Part shown: one piece after another, positions 42,501 to 51,893 of the stretch | Layout of the letters: each line of letters opens with the position of its first letter | Numbering within the stretch: the stretch's first letter is position 1 | Source: Salinibacterium sp. ZJ450 | Lineage (GTDB): Bacteria; Actinomycetota; Actinomycetes; Actinomycetales; Microbacteriaceae | DNA length: 64,000 bases | Reading direction: 5' to 3' | Assembly: GCF_011751885.2 (NCBI RefSeq) | Contig: NZ_CP061771.1 | Coordinates: 2,914,001 to 2,978,000 of the forward strand | Made by a program: the position numbers and the translations under genes | Notes under the pieces: generated by a model | Told to the model about the DNA's origin: nothing | What the model saw: only the letters and a program-made list of their open reading frames with translations | Database searches by the model: none

Positions 42501-43201
42501 ATACCGCGCTGCTCGAGGCACGCGACATCCGCAAGTCCTATGGAACCGGCACCGCGCGCTTCGATGCTCTCACGGGCGTCTCGATTCAGGTTCAGGCCGG
42601 AGAGTCGATCGCCATTGTGGGCAAGAGCGGGTCGGGAAAGTCGACGCTGATGCACTTGCTTGCCCTGCTCGACAGCCCCGACTCCGGCGAGCTTGCGATC
42701 AACGGCGCGGACTCATCCCAGCTCAGCGTGAAGCAGCTCAACCGGCTGCGCAACGAGGACTTCGGCTTCGTGTTCCAGCAGTTCTTCCTCACGCCGAATG
42801 CCTCGGTGCTCGAAAACGTCGTTCTGCCGTTGAAGATCGCCGGAGTCGGCGCGCGAGAGCGCACCACCAGGGGCATGGCCGTGCTCGAGCAGCTGGAACT
42901 CGCCGATAAGGCAAAGAACAAGGCGATCAACCTCTCCGGAGGGCAGAAGCAACGCGCGGTCATCGCTCGCGCGCTCGTCAACAACCCGAGAGTGATCTTC
43001 GCCGACGAGCCGACCGGCAACCTCGACACCGTGACCGGCCGTCTGGTCGAAGACATCCTGTTCTCGCTCAACAAGCACCACGGGATCACCCTCGTGATCG
43101 TTACCCACGATGAGGATCTGGCGGCCAGCTGCGACCGGCAAATGTTCGTTCGCGATGGACGCGAAGTCCACGCAATAGCACTGGAACAGGACGCGGCATG
43201 A
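42497..43201 (+). CDS. ABC transporter ATPase, MacB/LolD family
   Basis: The 234-residue ATPase has Walker A GKSGSGKST, Q-loop FVFQQFFLTPNASVLENVVLPL, signature LSGGQKQR, Walker B VIFADEPTGNLD and H-loop VIVTHD. The ADEPTGNLD form marks the LolD/MacB/FtsE group, which drives mechanotransmission-type permeases with no substrate channel through the membrane. It overlaps the upstream dehydrogenase and the downstream permease by four bases each. Confidence 0.95.
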   Translation: MNTALLEARDIRKSYGTGTARFDALTGVSIQVQAGESIAIVGKSGSGKSTLMHLLALLDSPDSGELAINGADSSQLSVKQLNRLRNEDFGFVFQQFFLTPNASVLENVVLPLKIAGVGARERTTRGMAVLEQLELADKAKNKAINLSGGQKQRAVIARALVNNPRVIFADEPTGNLDTVTGRLVEDILFSLNKHHGITLVIVTHDEDLAASCDRQMFVRDGREVHAIALEQDAA

Positions 43202-44508
43202 ACGGCATGAACGGCATGAGCAGCTTCGACATCGTCAAGACCGCCGTCGGCAACAGTTTTCGCAACAAGCTCCGCACGACAATGACGGTCGTCGCCATCT
43301 TCATCGGAGCGTTCACCCTCACGCTCACCAGCGCGATCGGCACCGGCGTCTCCAGCTACCTCGATGTGCAACTCGCGTCGGTCGGTGCCGCGGACGTGCT
43401 CACGGTGTCCAAGACGGCGGAGAACGCCGCTGCCCTTGGCGATGGTCCGGCACCATACGATCCAGCCCAGGCAACCGCGGCCGGCATGGCGAGTCCCGAG
43501 GTGAGCGTGCTCACCCGCGACGACCTTGATGCGATCGCCGCCACCGACGGGCTGCGCTCGGTGAGCGCGGTGGTCACCGTCCAGCCGCGATACATCGAGT
43601 ACGACAACAACGGGAAATACCAGCTGGTCGTGAGCGAGGGCACCGCCACCGCGATGACGCGCGCAGACCTCGCCGCCGGAGAACAGCTGAGCGACACGAA
43701 CGACGAAAACCAGATTCTCCTTCCCGCGGCGTATCTGGACAACCTCGGATTCGAGGACGCGGCGAGCGCGATCGGCGAATCGGTCATGATCGGCATCACC
43801 GACCATGACGGGACGATGCATGAGGTGGTAGCCACGGTCGTCGGGGTGCAGAACCTGACGCTGCTCGGCGTCGGTGGCCGGTTCAACCAGGCGTTGACCT
43901 ATGGGTTAGACCTCGTGCAGAACAGCGGCATGCCCGCCGGTTCCGACCGGGGGTACCTGCTCGCCACTGCCCATTTTGACGAGAGCGCGAGCCAGGAGCA
44001 GATCAGCGCGATCAAGGCCGACCTGGCAGATCAGGGCTACACCGCGCAGACCGTGGCCGATCTCATCGGCGTCTATCAGAGCATCCTGACCGGCATTGTC
44101 GGTGTGTTGAACGGGTTTGCCGTTATCGCGCTCATTGCCGCCGGTTTCGGCATCATCAATACGCTTGTCATGAGCGTGCAGGAGCGAACCCGCGAAATCG
44201 GACTCATGAAGGCAATGGGGATGAGCGGCGGCAAGGTCTACGCGCTGTTCAGCGTGGAGGCGATCTTTATCGGGATGCTCGGCAGCGCAATCGGGGCGCT
44301 CGTTGCCATCGTGACCGGGGTCCTCATCAGCAACGCGCTTTCCAGCACGGTGCTTGCCGATCTGGAAGGACTGCAGGTGATGCAGTTCACGCCGGCATCC
44401 GTTGGAGGCATCATCGCCGTGGTCATGCTCATTGCGTTCCTCGCCGGCACGCTCCCGGCCAGGCGGGCTGCGCGACAGAACTCGATCGACGCCCTCCGGT
44501 ACGAGTGA
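43198..44508 (+). CDS. MacB/FtsX-type ABC permease
   Basis: The 436-residue permease has one N-terminal helix (TTMTVVAIFIGAFTLTLTSAI), a large extracellular MacB-PCD domain (about residues 50-285) and three C-terminal helices (LNGFAVIALIAAGFGIINTLVMSVQERTREIGLMKAMG ... GMLGSAIGALVAIVTG ... AVVMLIAFLAGTLPARRAAR). The repeated MNGMNGM start offers two ATGs. With the ATPase it forms a type VII ABC exporter or signalling complex; the substrate may be a peptide or antibiotic. Such pairs often answer to envelope stress. Confidence 0.93.
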   Translation: MNGMNGMSSFDIVKTAVGNSFRNKLRTTMTVVAIFIGAFTLTLTSAIGTGVSSYLDVQLASVGAADVLTVSKTAENAAALGDGPAPYDPAQATAAGMASPEVSVLTRDDLDAIAATDGLRSVSAVVTVQPRYIEYDNNGKYQLVVSEGTATAMTRADLAAGEQLSDTNDENQILLPAAYLDNLGFEDAASAIGESVMIGITDHDGTMHEVVATVVGVQNLTLLGVGGRFNQALTYGLDLVQNSGMPAGSDRGYLLATAHFDESASQEQISAIKADLADQGYTAQTVADLIGVYQSILTGIVGVLNGFAVIALIAAGFGIINTLVMSVQERTREIGLMKAMGMSGGKVYALFSVEAIFIGMLGSAIGALVAIVTGVLISNALSSTVLADLEGLQVMQFTPASVGGIIAVVMLIAFLAGTLPARRAARQNSIDALRYE

Positions 44509-44522
44509 CCGCGGTAGCCTAG

Positions 44523-44535
44523 TATCTAGCAGATA
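44523..44535 (+). promoter_or_regulatory. PadR operator site A (padR promoter)
   Basis: TATCT-AGC-AGATA, a perfect 5-3-5 inverted repeat, overlaps a -10-like TAGTAT (44520-44525) and ends three bases before the AGGAGG of the PadR gene. Two identical-arm copies lie upstream of the next gene. Confidence 0.78.
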
Positions 44536-44547
44536 TTAGGAGGGCAC

Positions 44548-45096
44548 GTGCCGCGTTCTGATCAGTCCCAAACTGCCATTCTGGGAGCCCTCAGCATCAT
44601 GCCGATGACGGGGTATGCCCTGCGGGAGCAGATACGCGACACTCTGGGCCACTTCTGGAACGAGAGCTTCGGACAGATCTACCCGACGCTTGCGCAACTG
44701 GAACAGCAGAACCTGGTGGAGCGTCAACCATCCGATGGGTCCCGCTCGACCACGTTCGGCATTACAGCCGCCGGCATCACTCGCCTCCGTGAACTCCTTG
44801 CTGAGCCCCCGCAAGAGCCCAAACCTCGGAACGGTCTCATGCTTCGACTCTTCTTTGGCGCTCAGCTTGGCCCTGACGCGTGCAGGGATCTTGTGCTCGA
44901 CGCCCTCGAGCAGGCGGAGGCACAACTTGCCGAGCTGGAAGCCACGCGTCAGGACCTGATCACAGATGCCGCGCTCGCGGAGGCCGCTCCGTACATCGCC
45001 CTCACCATCTCGGCCGGCGAGCACTCCGCTCGCGCCACCATCGCCTGGGCGAATGAGGCGCTGGCAGAGTTGGCCGAATTGGGCTCCACGGCCTGA
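44548..45096 (+). CDS. PadR family transcriptional regulator
   Basis: The 182-residue protein has the PadR winged helix (QTAILGALSIMPMTGYALREQIRDTLGHFWNESFGQIYPTLAQLEQQNLVERQ .. TFGITAAGITRLRELL) and a C-terminal helical dimerisation domain (ALEQAEAQLAELEATRQDL). GTG at 44548 follows AGGAGGGCAC. Operators of one type (TATCT-N3-AGATA) lie in its own promoter and twice before the next gene, so it likely represses both. PadR proteins respond to phenolics, drugs or envelope signals. Confidence 0.93.
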   Translation: MPRSDQSQTAILGALSIMPMTGYALREQIRDTLGHFWNESFGQIYPTLAQLEQQNLVERQPSDGSRSTTFGITAAGITRLRELLAEPPQEPKPRNGLMLRLFFGAQLGPDACRDLVLDALEQAEAQLAELEATRQDLITDAALAEAAPYIALTISAGEHSARATIAWANEALAELAELGSTA

Positions 45097-45142
45097 CCCT
45101 CCCAGCGGATTTCCGTTGGCCCCGCACTTGCATTGCGTTCCA

Positions 45143-45155
45143 TATCTAGTAGATA
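45143..45155 (+). promoter_or_regulatory. PadR operator site B
   Basis: TATCT-AGT-AGATA, extended by A and T to a 6-3-6 repeat. It lies 59 bases before the start codon of the membrane protein gene at 45214. Confidence 0.78.
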
Positions 45156-45177
45156 TATTGTCGCGATTCCCGTAGCA

Positions 45178-45190
45178 TATCTGTTAGATA
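45178..45190 (+). promoter_or_regulatory. PadR operator site C
   Basis: TATCT-GTT-AGATA, with its centre 35 bases from that of site B. It lies 24 bases before the ATG of the membrane protein gene. Confidence 0.78.
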
Positions 45191-45213
45191 CACACGAACA
45201 ACGAAGGAGCACA

Positions 45214-45660
45214 ATGACCAGGCAATCGCGCACCCATCGAACCTCCCCGAGCGCCGCCGGAAAGGTCGCGGCCGCGCTCCTGTTGGCTGTGACACTGTTC
45301 CAAGGCGCACTGGCTTTGGGCGCGCCCTGGGGCGAGGCAGCCTTCGGCGGAGCAAACCCCGGAGTCCTTCCTGACTCGCTCCGGGTCAGCAGTGCGGTGG
45401 CACTGGTTGTGTACCTCCTTCTTGCCGCTGTCGCTGGCACGAGCTGGACCGGCGCGAATTTTCGTCGGCGCGTGCTCTACGGAACCGCCGTCCTCATGGT
45501 GGCTGGATCGCTGGCGAACATCGCGTCCCCGTCGTTCATCGAGCGAATTATCTGGGCACCCGTCACCGTGGCGCTCGTGGTTGCGCTGTGGCATGCTGCG
45601 CGCCACGAGTCGCTGGCGCCCGCTTCACGGCTGAGTAGGGCTGCCGCGCAGGGCGCGTAG
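45214..45660 (+). CDS. small four-helix membrane protein, predicted PadR target
   Basis: The 148-residue protein has four hydrophobic segments (about residues 17-37, 58-77, 84-102 and 108-127) with a basic N-terminus (TRQSRTHRT). The first loop carries GAPWGEAAFGGANPGVLP. Such compact proteins are found beside PadR or TetR genes in actinobacteria, but no function is known. GAAGGAG precedes the ATG. Two PadR operators lie in its promoter, and it is transcribed in the same direction as padR, with its own promoter. Confidence 0.85.
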   Translation: MTRQSRTHRTSPSAAGKVAAALLLAVTLFQGALALGAPWGEAAFGGANPGVLPDSLRVSSAVALVVYLLLAAVAGTSWTGANFRRRVLYGTAVLMVAGSLANIASPSFIERIIWAPVTVALVVALWHAARHESLAPASRLSRAAAQGA

Positions 45661-45807
45661 CGATCACGCTGGCGTTTGCAGGGAACTCGCCTGGGATAGC
45701 TCCCGATGGCCGCTCATCGTCATAAATCTCTGCGGTCCAGTCCTCCACAGGCTCAACGGTGGACACTCATCCACAGGACAATTCCCGGTTTGATCAGGGA
45801 AAACAGA

Positions 45808-47226
45808 ATGTCGGTGGTGACTGGCAATGTGTTGAGTATGGACGGAACGACGGAGGTTCTCGAAGCGGCACGGACGTCGCTGGCCTCCGTCGCGGCGCGG
45901 CCGCTGTCGCTCCTGTCCGACGCCGAACTGGTCGATACCGCCCGGTTGGTCGAAGACGCCGGCCGGCTGATTGACGGGCTGCGGGTGGGCGCGGCGGCCG
46001 AGATTGACCACCGCTCCCGTTACGAGCTCGGCGCGGAGGGCCTGGCGAAACGGTTCGGGCACCTGCGCACGGCGCACCTACTCGAGCAGGTCACCCGGGC
46101 ATCCGGCAAGGAGGTGAACGCCCGGCTGCGGCTCGGCGGGCAGCTCACCCCGCAGTACGCCCTCGACGGTTCGGAACTGCCGGCCGCCTTTCCGATTGTC
46201 GGCGCTGCCCTGACGGCAGGGGCAATCGGGGTCGAGGCAGCTGACCTCATCTGCCGAATCCTCACGCAGGCCGCCGACCGCTGCCCGCCCGACCACCTGG
46301 CGAAGGCCGAGGCGGCGCTGGTGCAGAACGCCGGCGAGTATTCGGTCGACCTGGTCGCGGTGCAGGCCCGACTCTGGCGCGACGCCCTCGATCCCGACGG
46401 GGTGCCACCCAGGGATGCTGAGATCCGCGCGAAACGCGGTTTCCGGATCGGCCGGGAGATCGACGGCATCGCCCGGTTCTCCGGCGCCTGCGGCGGCATC
46501 GAACTGGCCGAGCTGCGCGCCATCCTCGCTCGATACACCAACCCACGCACCCTGCCCGCGTTCCTCGACGAGCGCGCCGCCAGCGGATGCGACGGTGAGG
46601 GTGATGGTGGCAGCGACGACGCGGGAACAGCCGAACCGCTGGCCGATGACCGAACCCGCGACCAATGCAACTTCGACATCCTGCTCGGCCTGCTTCGCGC
46701 CGGCGCCACCGCCGACCAGCAACGCCCCGGCCCAGGCGGCACCGTGGTGATCACCGTCAAGGCCGAAGACTTGCACAGCGGAATCGGCACAGGCTGGCTC
46801 GACGACGTACTGGAACCGGCCTCCATCCCCACCGTGACCGCCGAACTCTGCACCGGCAGCACCCGCCTACTCGTCGAGGGCAGCGACGGAGAAGCGCTGT
46901 GGCTCGGCCGCTCGAAACGCAAGTTCACCCCGGCGCAGAAGACGGCGCTGGCTGCCCGGGACGGCGGCTGCATCTGGTGGGGCTGTCCCGCCCCACCCAG
47001 CTGGACCGAAGCTCACCACGCCCTCGAACACGACCGCGACGGCCCCACCGACATCGACAACGGCTGTCTGCTCTGTCGAGCGCACCACGTGCTCCTGCAC
47101 CAGCTCGGCTTCGAAGTGAAGATGGTCGACGGCCTCCCGTACCTGCGGGCACCCGCCGAGATCGACCCTCAACGCCGGTGGCGCCGAGCCGGCGGCAACC
47201 GCAATCAGATCAACCCGGCCGCATAA
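45808..47226 (+). CDS. HNH endonuclease signature / DUF222 protein
   Basis: The 472-residue protein has an N-terminal DUF222 domain (about residues 15-370) and a C-terminal HNH nuclease domain (RDGGCIWWGCPAPPSWTEAHH .. TDIDNGCLLCRAHHVLLHQ). The order Cys-x4-Cys, His-His, Asn, Cys-x2-Cys-x2-His is intact. Members of this 13E12-like family are numerous in actinobacteria, often in many copies per genome, and may be remnants or parts of mobile elements. The ATG at 45808 is used; the frame is open from 45706. A strong hairpin follows. Confidence 0.88.
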   Translation: MSVVTGNVLSMDGTTEVLEAARTSLASVAARPLSLLSDAELVDTARLVEDAGRLIDGLRVGAAAEIDHRSRYELGAEGLAKRFGHLRTAHLLEQVTRASGKEVNARLRLGGQLTPQYALDGSELPAAFPIVGAALTAGAIGVEAADLICRILTQAADRCPPDHLAKAEAALVQNAGEYSVDLVAVQARLWRDALDPDGVPPRDAEIRAKRGFRIGREIDGIARFSGACGGIELAELRAILARYTNPRTLPAFLDERAASGCDGEGDGGSDDAGTAEPLADDRTRDQCNFDILLGLLRAGATADQQRPGPGGTVVITVKAEDLHSGIGTGWLDDVLEPASIPTVTAELCTGSTRLLVEGSDGEALWLGRSKRKFTPAQKTALAARDGGCIWWGCPAPPSWTEAHHALEHDRDGPTDIDNGCLLCRAHHVLLHQLGFEVKMVDGLPYLRAPAEIDPQRRWRRAGGNRNQINPAA

Positions 47227-47228
47227 AA

Positions 47229-47268
47229 CGGTAGGGGTGGAAGCGAGTCCTCGCTTCCACCCCTACCG
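47229..47268. terminator. bidirectional terminator between the HNH gene and purH
   Basis: CGGTAGGGGTGGAAGCGA pairs perfectly with its complement around loop GTCC: an 18-bp stem. It has AAAA on the left side, which reads as TTTT on the minus strand, so it best serves purH. Confidence 0.85.
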
Positions 47269-47287
47269 GCCACGCGGGCCACCGCTC

Positions 47288-48931
47288 CTAGTGGAAGAAG
47301 TGGCGCTCGCCCGTGAAGTACATGGTCACGCCGGCCGCTTCCGCCGCGGCGATGACCTCGGGGTCACGCACCGAGCCGCCGGGCTGCACGACCGCCGCCA
47401 CTCCGGCGTCGAGCAGGACCTGCAGGCCGTCGGCGAAGGGGAAGAAGGCGTCGGATGCCGCGACGCTTCCGGCCGCGCGCTCACCGGCGCGGTTCACCGC
47501 GAGGTGGCAGGAGTCCACCCGGTTCACCTGACCCATTCCGACGCCCACCGACGCACCGCCGGAGGCGAGCAGGATGGCGTTGGACTTCACGGCGCGCACC
47601 GCGCGCCAGGCGAATTCGAGGTCGGCGAGCGTTGCGTCATCCGCTGGCTTCCCGGCGGCAAGCGTCCACTCGCTGGCGGGCGCGAACTGGGTGTCCGGGT
47701 TCTGCACCAGCAGTCCGCCGGAGATCTGCTTCAGCTCGAGGTCTTCGCGTTCGTACCCCTCGGGCAGCTGCAGCAGTCGCACGTTCTTCTTCTGAGTGAG
47801 CAGCTCGAGCGCCTCCGGCTCGAATCCGGGGGCGACGATCACCTCGGTGAAGATGTCCTTGATCGCCTCGGCGGCCTCCGCCGTGATGGTGCGGTTCGCG
47901 GCGATCACTCCGCCGAATGCCGACACAGGGTCGCAGGCGTGCGCCAGGCGGTGCGCCGCGGCGATGGTGTCGGCGGTCGCGATGCCACAAGGGTTCGCGT
48001 GCTTGATGATGGCGACCGTCGGCGCGGTGTGGTCGTAGGCGGCGCGCAGCGCGGCATCCGCGTCGACGTAGTTGTTGTACGACATTTCCTTGCCGTGCAG
48101 CTGGGTGGCCTGGGCGATTCCGGCGGCACCCTCCCCCACGTACAGGGCAGCGCTCTGGTGCGAGTTCTCGCCGTAGCGGAGCACAGTCTGCAGCTCGGCG
48201 TCCAGAAGGATGCCCTCGCCCCATTCACTCTCGGCCGCGTCCTCATCGAGCTCGTCCTCCAGCTCGTCGAGCTCGTCGTCGGCGTCCTCCCACGGGTCGT
48301 AGAGGTTCTCGGCGAACCACAGTGCCACGTTCATGTCGTACCCGGCGGTGTGCTCGAACGCGAGCGACGCGAACTTCTGGCGGGTCTCGAGCACGGTGCC
48401 GCCGCCCACTACGGCGGCAGCGAGCTCGGCGTAGTTCTCCGGGTTCACCACGATGGCGACGTTCGCGTGGTTCTTCGCGGCCGCGCGCACCAGAGCTGGG
48501 CCACCGATGTCGATGTTCTCGATCACGTCCGCGGCATCCGCCCCGCTCTCAACGGTCTGGGTGAACGGGTACAGGTTGACGACCACGACCTCAAACGGCG
48601 CGATGCCGAGTTCGGCGAGCTGCTTCTCGTGGTCTTCAAGCCGCAGGTCGGCGAGGATGCCGGCGTGCACTCCCGGGTGCAGGGTCTTCACCCGGCCGTC
48701 GAGCGACTCGGGGAATCCGGTGACGCTCGACACCTCGGTGACGTCGAGGCCAGCGTCGCGCAACGTGGAAGCGGTGGAGCCGGTGGAGACCAGCTCGACG
48801 CCGGCGCCCGCGAGCGTGGTGGCCAGCTCTACCAGGCCGGTCTTGTCGCTGACTGAGATGAGTGCGCGTTTGACGGGCACGACATCCCGTTCACGGTAAA
48901 GGCTCGGGTCGTGACTGCTGGGACCGCTCAT
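47288..48931 (-). CDS. purH: bifunctional AICAR transformylase / IMP cyclohydrolase
   Basis: The 547-residue enzyme completes IMP synthesis. The N-terminal cyclohydrolase part has [44 protein letters not shown] and [16 protein letters not shown]. The C-terminal transformylase has [22 protein letters not shown] and the closing [13 protein letters not shown]. Residues about 210-240 form an acidic insert ([20 protein letters not shown]) just before RYGENSHQ. The start overlaps the purN stop (ATGA at 48928-48931); the longer frame is antisense to purN and is rejected. Confidence 0.96.
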   Translation of the reverse strand: MSGPSSHDPSLYRERDVVPVKRALISVSDKTGLVELATTLAGAGVELVSTGSTASTLRDAGLDVTEVSSVTGFPESLDGRVKTLHPGVHAGILADLRLEDHEKQLAELGIAPFEVVVVNLYPFTQTVESGADAADVIENIDIGGPALVRAAAKNHANVAIVVNPENYAELAAAVVGGGTVLETRQKFASLAFEHTAGYDMNVALWFAENLYDPWEDADDELDELEDELDEDAAESEWGEGILLDAELQTVLRYGENSHQSAALYVGEGAAGIAQATQLHGKEMSYNNYVDADAALRAAYDHTAPTVAIIKHANPCGIATADTIAAAHRLAHACDPVSAFGGVIAANRTITAEAAEAIKDIFTEVIVAPGFEPEALELLTQKKNVRLLQLPEGYEREDLELKQISGGLLVQNPDTQFAPASEWTLAAGKPADDATLADLEFAWRAVRAVKSNAILLASGGASVGVGMGQVNRVDSCHLAVNRAGERAAGSVAASDAFFPFADGLQVLLDAGVAAVVQPGGSVRDPEVIAAAEAAGVTMYFTGERHFFH

Positions 48932-49521
48932 GCGCTCGCAAGCTCCTTCAGGTTGATGTGTCCATTGGCGATATCGAGCACGGTCTGCACCAGCAGTTCG
49001 CGTTCGACAATCTTGATGCGCTCGTGCAGCGCAGGTTCGGTGTCGCCAGGCAGAACGGGAACGCGCTGCTGGGCGATGATCGGTCCGCTGTCGACGCCGT
49101 CGTCGACGAGGATGACGCTGGCCCCGGTCTCGCTGACGCCGGCGGCGAGCGCGTCGCGTACCCCGTGCGCTCCGGGGAACTCCGGCAGGTAGGCAGGGTG
49201 CGTGTTGATGATGTTCGGGCTGAGCGCCGCGACCACGCGGGAGGGCAGCAGCCGCATGAAACCGCTCAGGATGACGAGGTCGGGCTCCCACTGCTGGATC
49301 TGGGCCAGCAGCTCGTCACCCCAGCTGTCGCGGTCGGCGAAGTTGGAGCGGACGACGGCGAAGGTGGGGATGCCGAAAGCCTCGGCGTGATCGAATCCGT
49401 CGGCCGGCCGGTCGGCGCCGATCGCGACGACACGGGCAGGGAATTCGGCGTCTTCAGACGCTTCGAGCAGGGCCCGGAGGTTGGACCCGCCCCCGGAAAT
49501 CAGAACGACGAGTCTCAGCAC
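48928..49521 (-). CDS. purN: phosphoribosylglycinamide formyltransferase
   Basis: The 197-residue enzyme formylates GAR using 10-formyl-THF. It has the [18 protein letters not shown] phosphate loop, the catalytic block [27 protein letters not shown] (Asn, His) and [16 protein letters not shown] (Asp). The GTG at 49521 has TAGGCT exactly six bases upstream, so the purN-purH message is probably leaderless. It shares its formyl donor with purH and is opposed by purU. Confidence 0.96.
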   Translation of the reverse strand: MLRLVVLISGGGSNLRALLEASEDAEFPARVVAIGADRPADGFDHAEAFGIPTFAVVRSNFADRDSWGDELLAQIQQWEPDLVILSGFMRLLPSRVVAALSPNIINTHPAYLPEFPGAHGVRDALAAGVSETGASVILVDDGVDSGPIIAQQRVPVLPGDTEPALHERIKIVERELLVQTVLDIANGHINLKELASA

Positions 49522-49525
49522 CCGA

Positions 49526-50749
49526 CTAGCCTACAGCGGCCTTGTCGCGCAGTTTCGAGAAGTCGACAGATGCGGAGAGCGCTCCCAGTGTTGCGGCGAC
49601 CGCGATCTCCACACCGAACCACACGGCGACGGCCCACGGGTCGGAGCCGACCGTCACCAGACGGCCGGGTCCGGCGGATCCGGCGGCGGCCCAGGCGACC
49701 AGTCCGAGCAGCGTGCCGGCGACGACGCCGGTGCCGACCCCGGCCGCGATCCGCCACGGCCAGTCGAGTTCGGCGGTGCTGCGTCGAAGCAGCAGCCCGG
49801 CGAGGAACCCGATGAGCACCGGGATGATCAGCACGAGCATCCCCCACGGCAGGTCACCCGTGGGCATCGCGCCGAACGCCGGCACTGCCGGGAGCGGCCC
49901 GAGGCTGGTGCCGAGCGGGCCGACGCTGGATCCGGTGCCGATGGCGAAGCCGGGGCCAACCAGCCACGACGCCGTCCAGGCCACGAAGTTCGGCAGGAAC
50001 GCCAGCTGGCCGAGTGTGAGCACGGCGCCGCCGAGCGCGCCGGCCTGCACCGACTCATAGAGCCGGATGATCTCCGCGTAGTTCAGCACCAGCGACGCCG
50101 CGGTGGCGAGCCCGGCGACCGCGAGTATGGCCGCGACCGCTGCGGTGCTGGCGCGGAATACCGCGGCGACGGTGGCGCGCACATCCGACGGCCAATCGTT
50201 GATCCAGTCCCGCAGCGAACTGCCGTGGTTCTCGGCTGGGTTGTCCAGGCGTTCCCTCGTCGATCCGATCAGCAGCCCAAGGGCGAACACCACCGTCGGG
50301 AGCAGGGTTCCCTGCCAGAGCGATGGGCTGGCGTATGGGTATTCAACGCTGAGCGTGACCGCCCAGGCCAGTGCGGCGAAGGTGGCGAGGGCGACAACCT
50401 CACCCAGCATCCGATTCGAGGTCTGCGCCACTCGGCGTCCGGTGCGAAGGGCGAGCAGCACGGTGAGGAGCGCGAAACCGAGCGCTGCAATGCCGAGCAC
50501 GAACGGCGTGCCCGCCTCGGGCAGCGCCAGTACGGCGGCCAGGGCCGGGTCCAGCTGCATGGTGATATCGACGCCGTGGCCGAGCAGCCAGATGTCGACG
50601 GCGGCCCGCCAGAACACCACCCAGTCGAGGCCGAGCTGGAAGTGGAACCCCCAGAGCACGGTCAATGGCACCAACGGGATCGCGATGCCGATGGCGACAA
50701 CGAGCGCCGATTCGAAGGCGGCGAGGAGGGCGGTGACACGACGATTCAT
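49526..50749 (-). CDS. DUF6350 family multi-pass membrane protein
   Basis: The 407-residue protein has about ten hydrophobic segments, with [24 protein letters not shown] near the start. This stretch and its place directly upstream of purN and purH match the DUF6350 proteins that accompany these genes across actinobacteria. The function is unknown. Five bases separate its stop from the purN start. TAACCT lies nine bases before the ATG, a possible -10. A possible operon DUF6350-purN-purH runs leftward. Confidence 0.85.
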   Translation of the reverse strand: MNRRVTALLAAFESALVVAIGIAIPLVPLTVLWGFHFQLGLDWVVFWRAAVDIWLLGHGVDITMQLDPALAAVLALPEAGTPFVLGIAALGFALLTVLLALRTGRRVAQTSNRMLGEVVALATFAALAWAVTLSVEYPYASPSLWQGTLLPTVVFALGLLIGSTRERLDNPAENHGSSLRDWINDWPSDVRATVAAVFRASTAAVAAILAVAGLATAASLVLNYAEIIRLYESVQAGALGGAVLTLGQLAFLPNFVAWTASWLVGPGFAIGTGSSVGPLGTSLGPLPAVPAFGAMPTGDLPWGMLVLIIPVLIGFLAGLLLRRSTAELDWPWRIAAGVGTGVVAGTLLGLVAWAAAGSAGPGRLVTVGSDPWAVAVWFGVEIAVAATLGALSASVDFSKLRDKAAVG

Positions 50750-50932
50750 ACGGCTTTGAGGTTACCTTCCGCGGACGCTGCGCACGGGGCGCATCGCCGG
50801 GCTCCCTCGTGTCTCTGCGCTCGCATGAGGTCTGCCCTTCGGCCCTTCGAGGCGGTCGCGAACGACCGTTTCCCAGACCTCACCAACTCTGCGCTGATGA
50901 CAGCGGGCGGCGCATGCTGCTTTACTGCACGC

Positions 50933-51712
50933 ATGAAGATGCCTCGCGGTGTCCGCGCCCGCGCCGCCCTCGCCACCAGCGTGCTGGCCGTTGCCGCGCT
51001 CGCCGCCTGCGTGCCGTCACCGAAGACAACGTATGAGACGGATGCCGGCGAAACCATCACCGTCGACTGGGCCGGCTACCCCGGCCATGCACGCATCGAC
51101 GCAGAGACGGTGCTGGCTGCGCCGTCGGCAGAGGAGGTGAAGTCGTACGCGGCTGAGTTCCTCGGCAGCATCGAGGAGAAGTTGACTGCCGAGTTCGGCC
51201 TGCGGTGGGAGGACGATCCCTCCTGGCCCCAGCTGGTCACTCCCTGGGACGAGAACGGCTACGGGGGTGGCTCGCTCTATGTGGGGGTCGAATCCGGGAT
51301 GCGGCAGAGCACGAGCGTGCCGGACCGTGCGGAGGACTGGTACCGCGTGATCGACATGATCTCCGCGGTAGCCAAGGAGTACGGCCTGGGCGAGGTCGAG
51401 ATCGACAACTTCGATCCGTCGTCGCCGGAGGAGTTCGCGGAGTCCTTCGGCACCGCGGATCCCGATGAGCAATGGCAGTGGCAGGGTGGCGCCGAGGGCG
51501 AGCACGACGGGCTGTACGTGGCGATCACCGATGTGCGCCGGGATCCGACGGGCGACGCCGCGAAGATGAGTCGCAGAGGCGTCATGAAGCCGCAGTTCAT
51601 CGCGATCTCGTACCGTGCCACCGCCCTGCCCGACGCCGAGCGCCAGGCGTTCATCGAACGCCTGCGCCCGTTCAAAGGCCTCGAGCACCCCGACGCCACC
51701 CACTCCGACTGA
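50933..51712 (+). CDS. secreted lipoprotein, unknown function
   Basis: The 259-residue protein has a lipobox (LAVAALAAC|V, Cys at about residue 26) and a mature domain rich in Asp/Glu. The segment EDDPSWPQLVTPWDENGYGGGSLYVGVESG and the regular alternation of strand and helix suggest a single alpha/beta domain outside the cell. No family is recognised. The frame is open much further upstream but is antisense to purN and DUF6350; TTTACT six bases before the ATG at 50933 supports this start. It is followed by a terminator. Confidence 0.8.
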   Translation: MKMPRGVRARAALATSVLAVAALAACVPSPKTTYETDAGETITVDWAGYPGHARIDAETVLAAPSAEEVKSYAAEFLGSIEEKLTAEFGLRWEDDPSWPQLVTPWDENGYGGGSLYVGVESGMRQSTSVPDRAEDWYRVIDMISAVAKEYGLGEVEIDNFDPSSPEEFAESFGTADPDEQWQWQGGAEGEHDGLYVAITDVRRDPTGDAAKMSRRGVMKPQFIAISYRATALPDAERQAFIERLRPFKGLEHPDATHSD

Positions 51713-51722
51713 GAGCTGCGAA

Positions 51723-51764
51723 AACGGCCGAGCGCTCCCGCCGCGGCCAGGGCGCTCGGCCGTT
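51723..51764 (+). terminator. terminator of the lipoprotein gene
   Basis: AACGGCCGAGCGC and GCGCTCGGCCGTT form a perfect 13-bp stem, ending in TTCTAG. It lies 10 bases after the stop. Confidence 0.8.
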
Positions 51765-51819
51765 CTAGCCGCGCTCGCGCAAACGCGGTGGTGGTCCCGG
51801 CCGCAAGTTCGGAAACGAC

Positions 51820-51848
51820 GGAAGGCCCGCCACCAGGGCAGGCCTTCC
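51820..51848 (-). terminator. terminator of sucCD
   Basis: GGAAGGCC and GGCCTTCC, with an inner CCTG/CGGG pairing, form a stem on the minus strand. TCGTTTCC follows. It lies 45 bases after the sucD stop. Confidence 0.7.
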
Positions 51849-51893
51849 GGGGAGTAGATGCCAGCGACATCCGCGGCATCCGTTCGACGACTC

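Noticed and set aside
45808-47226. Intron-encoded or homing endonuclease element
   Set aside because: The HNH protein is of the DUF222 type, and no intron or intein boundary or target-gene interruption is visible.
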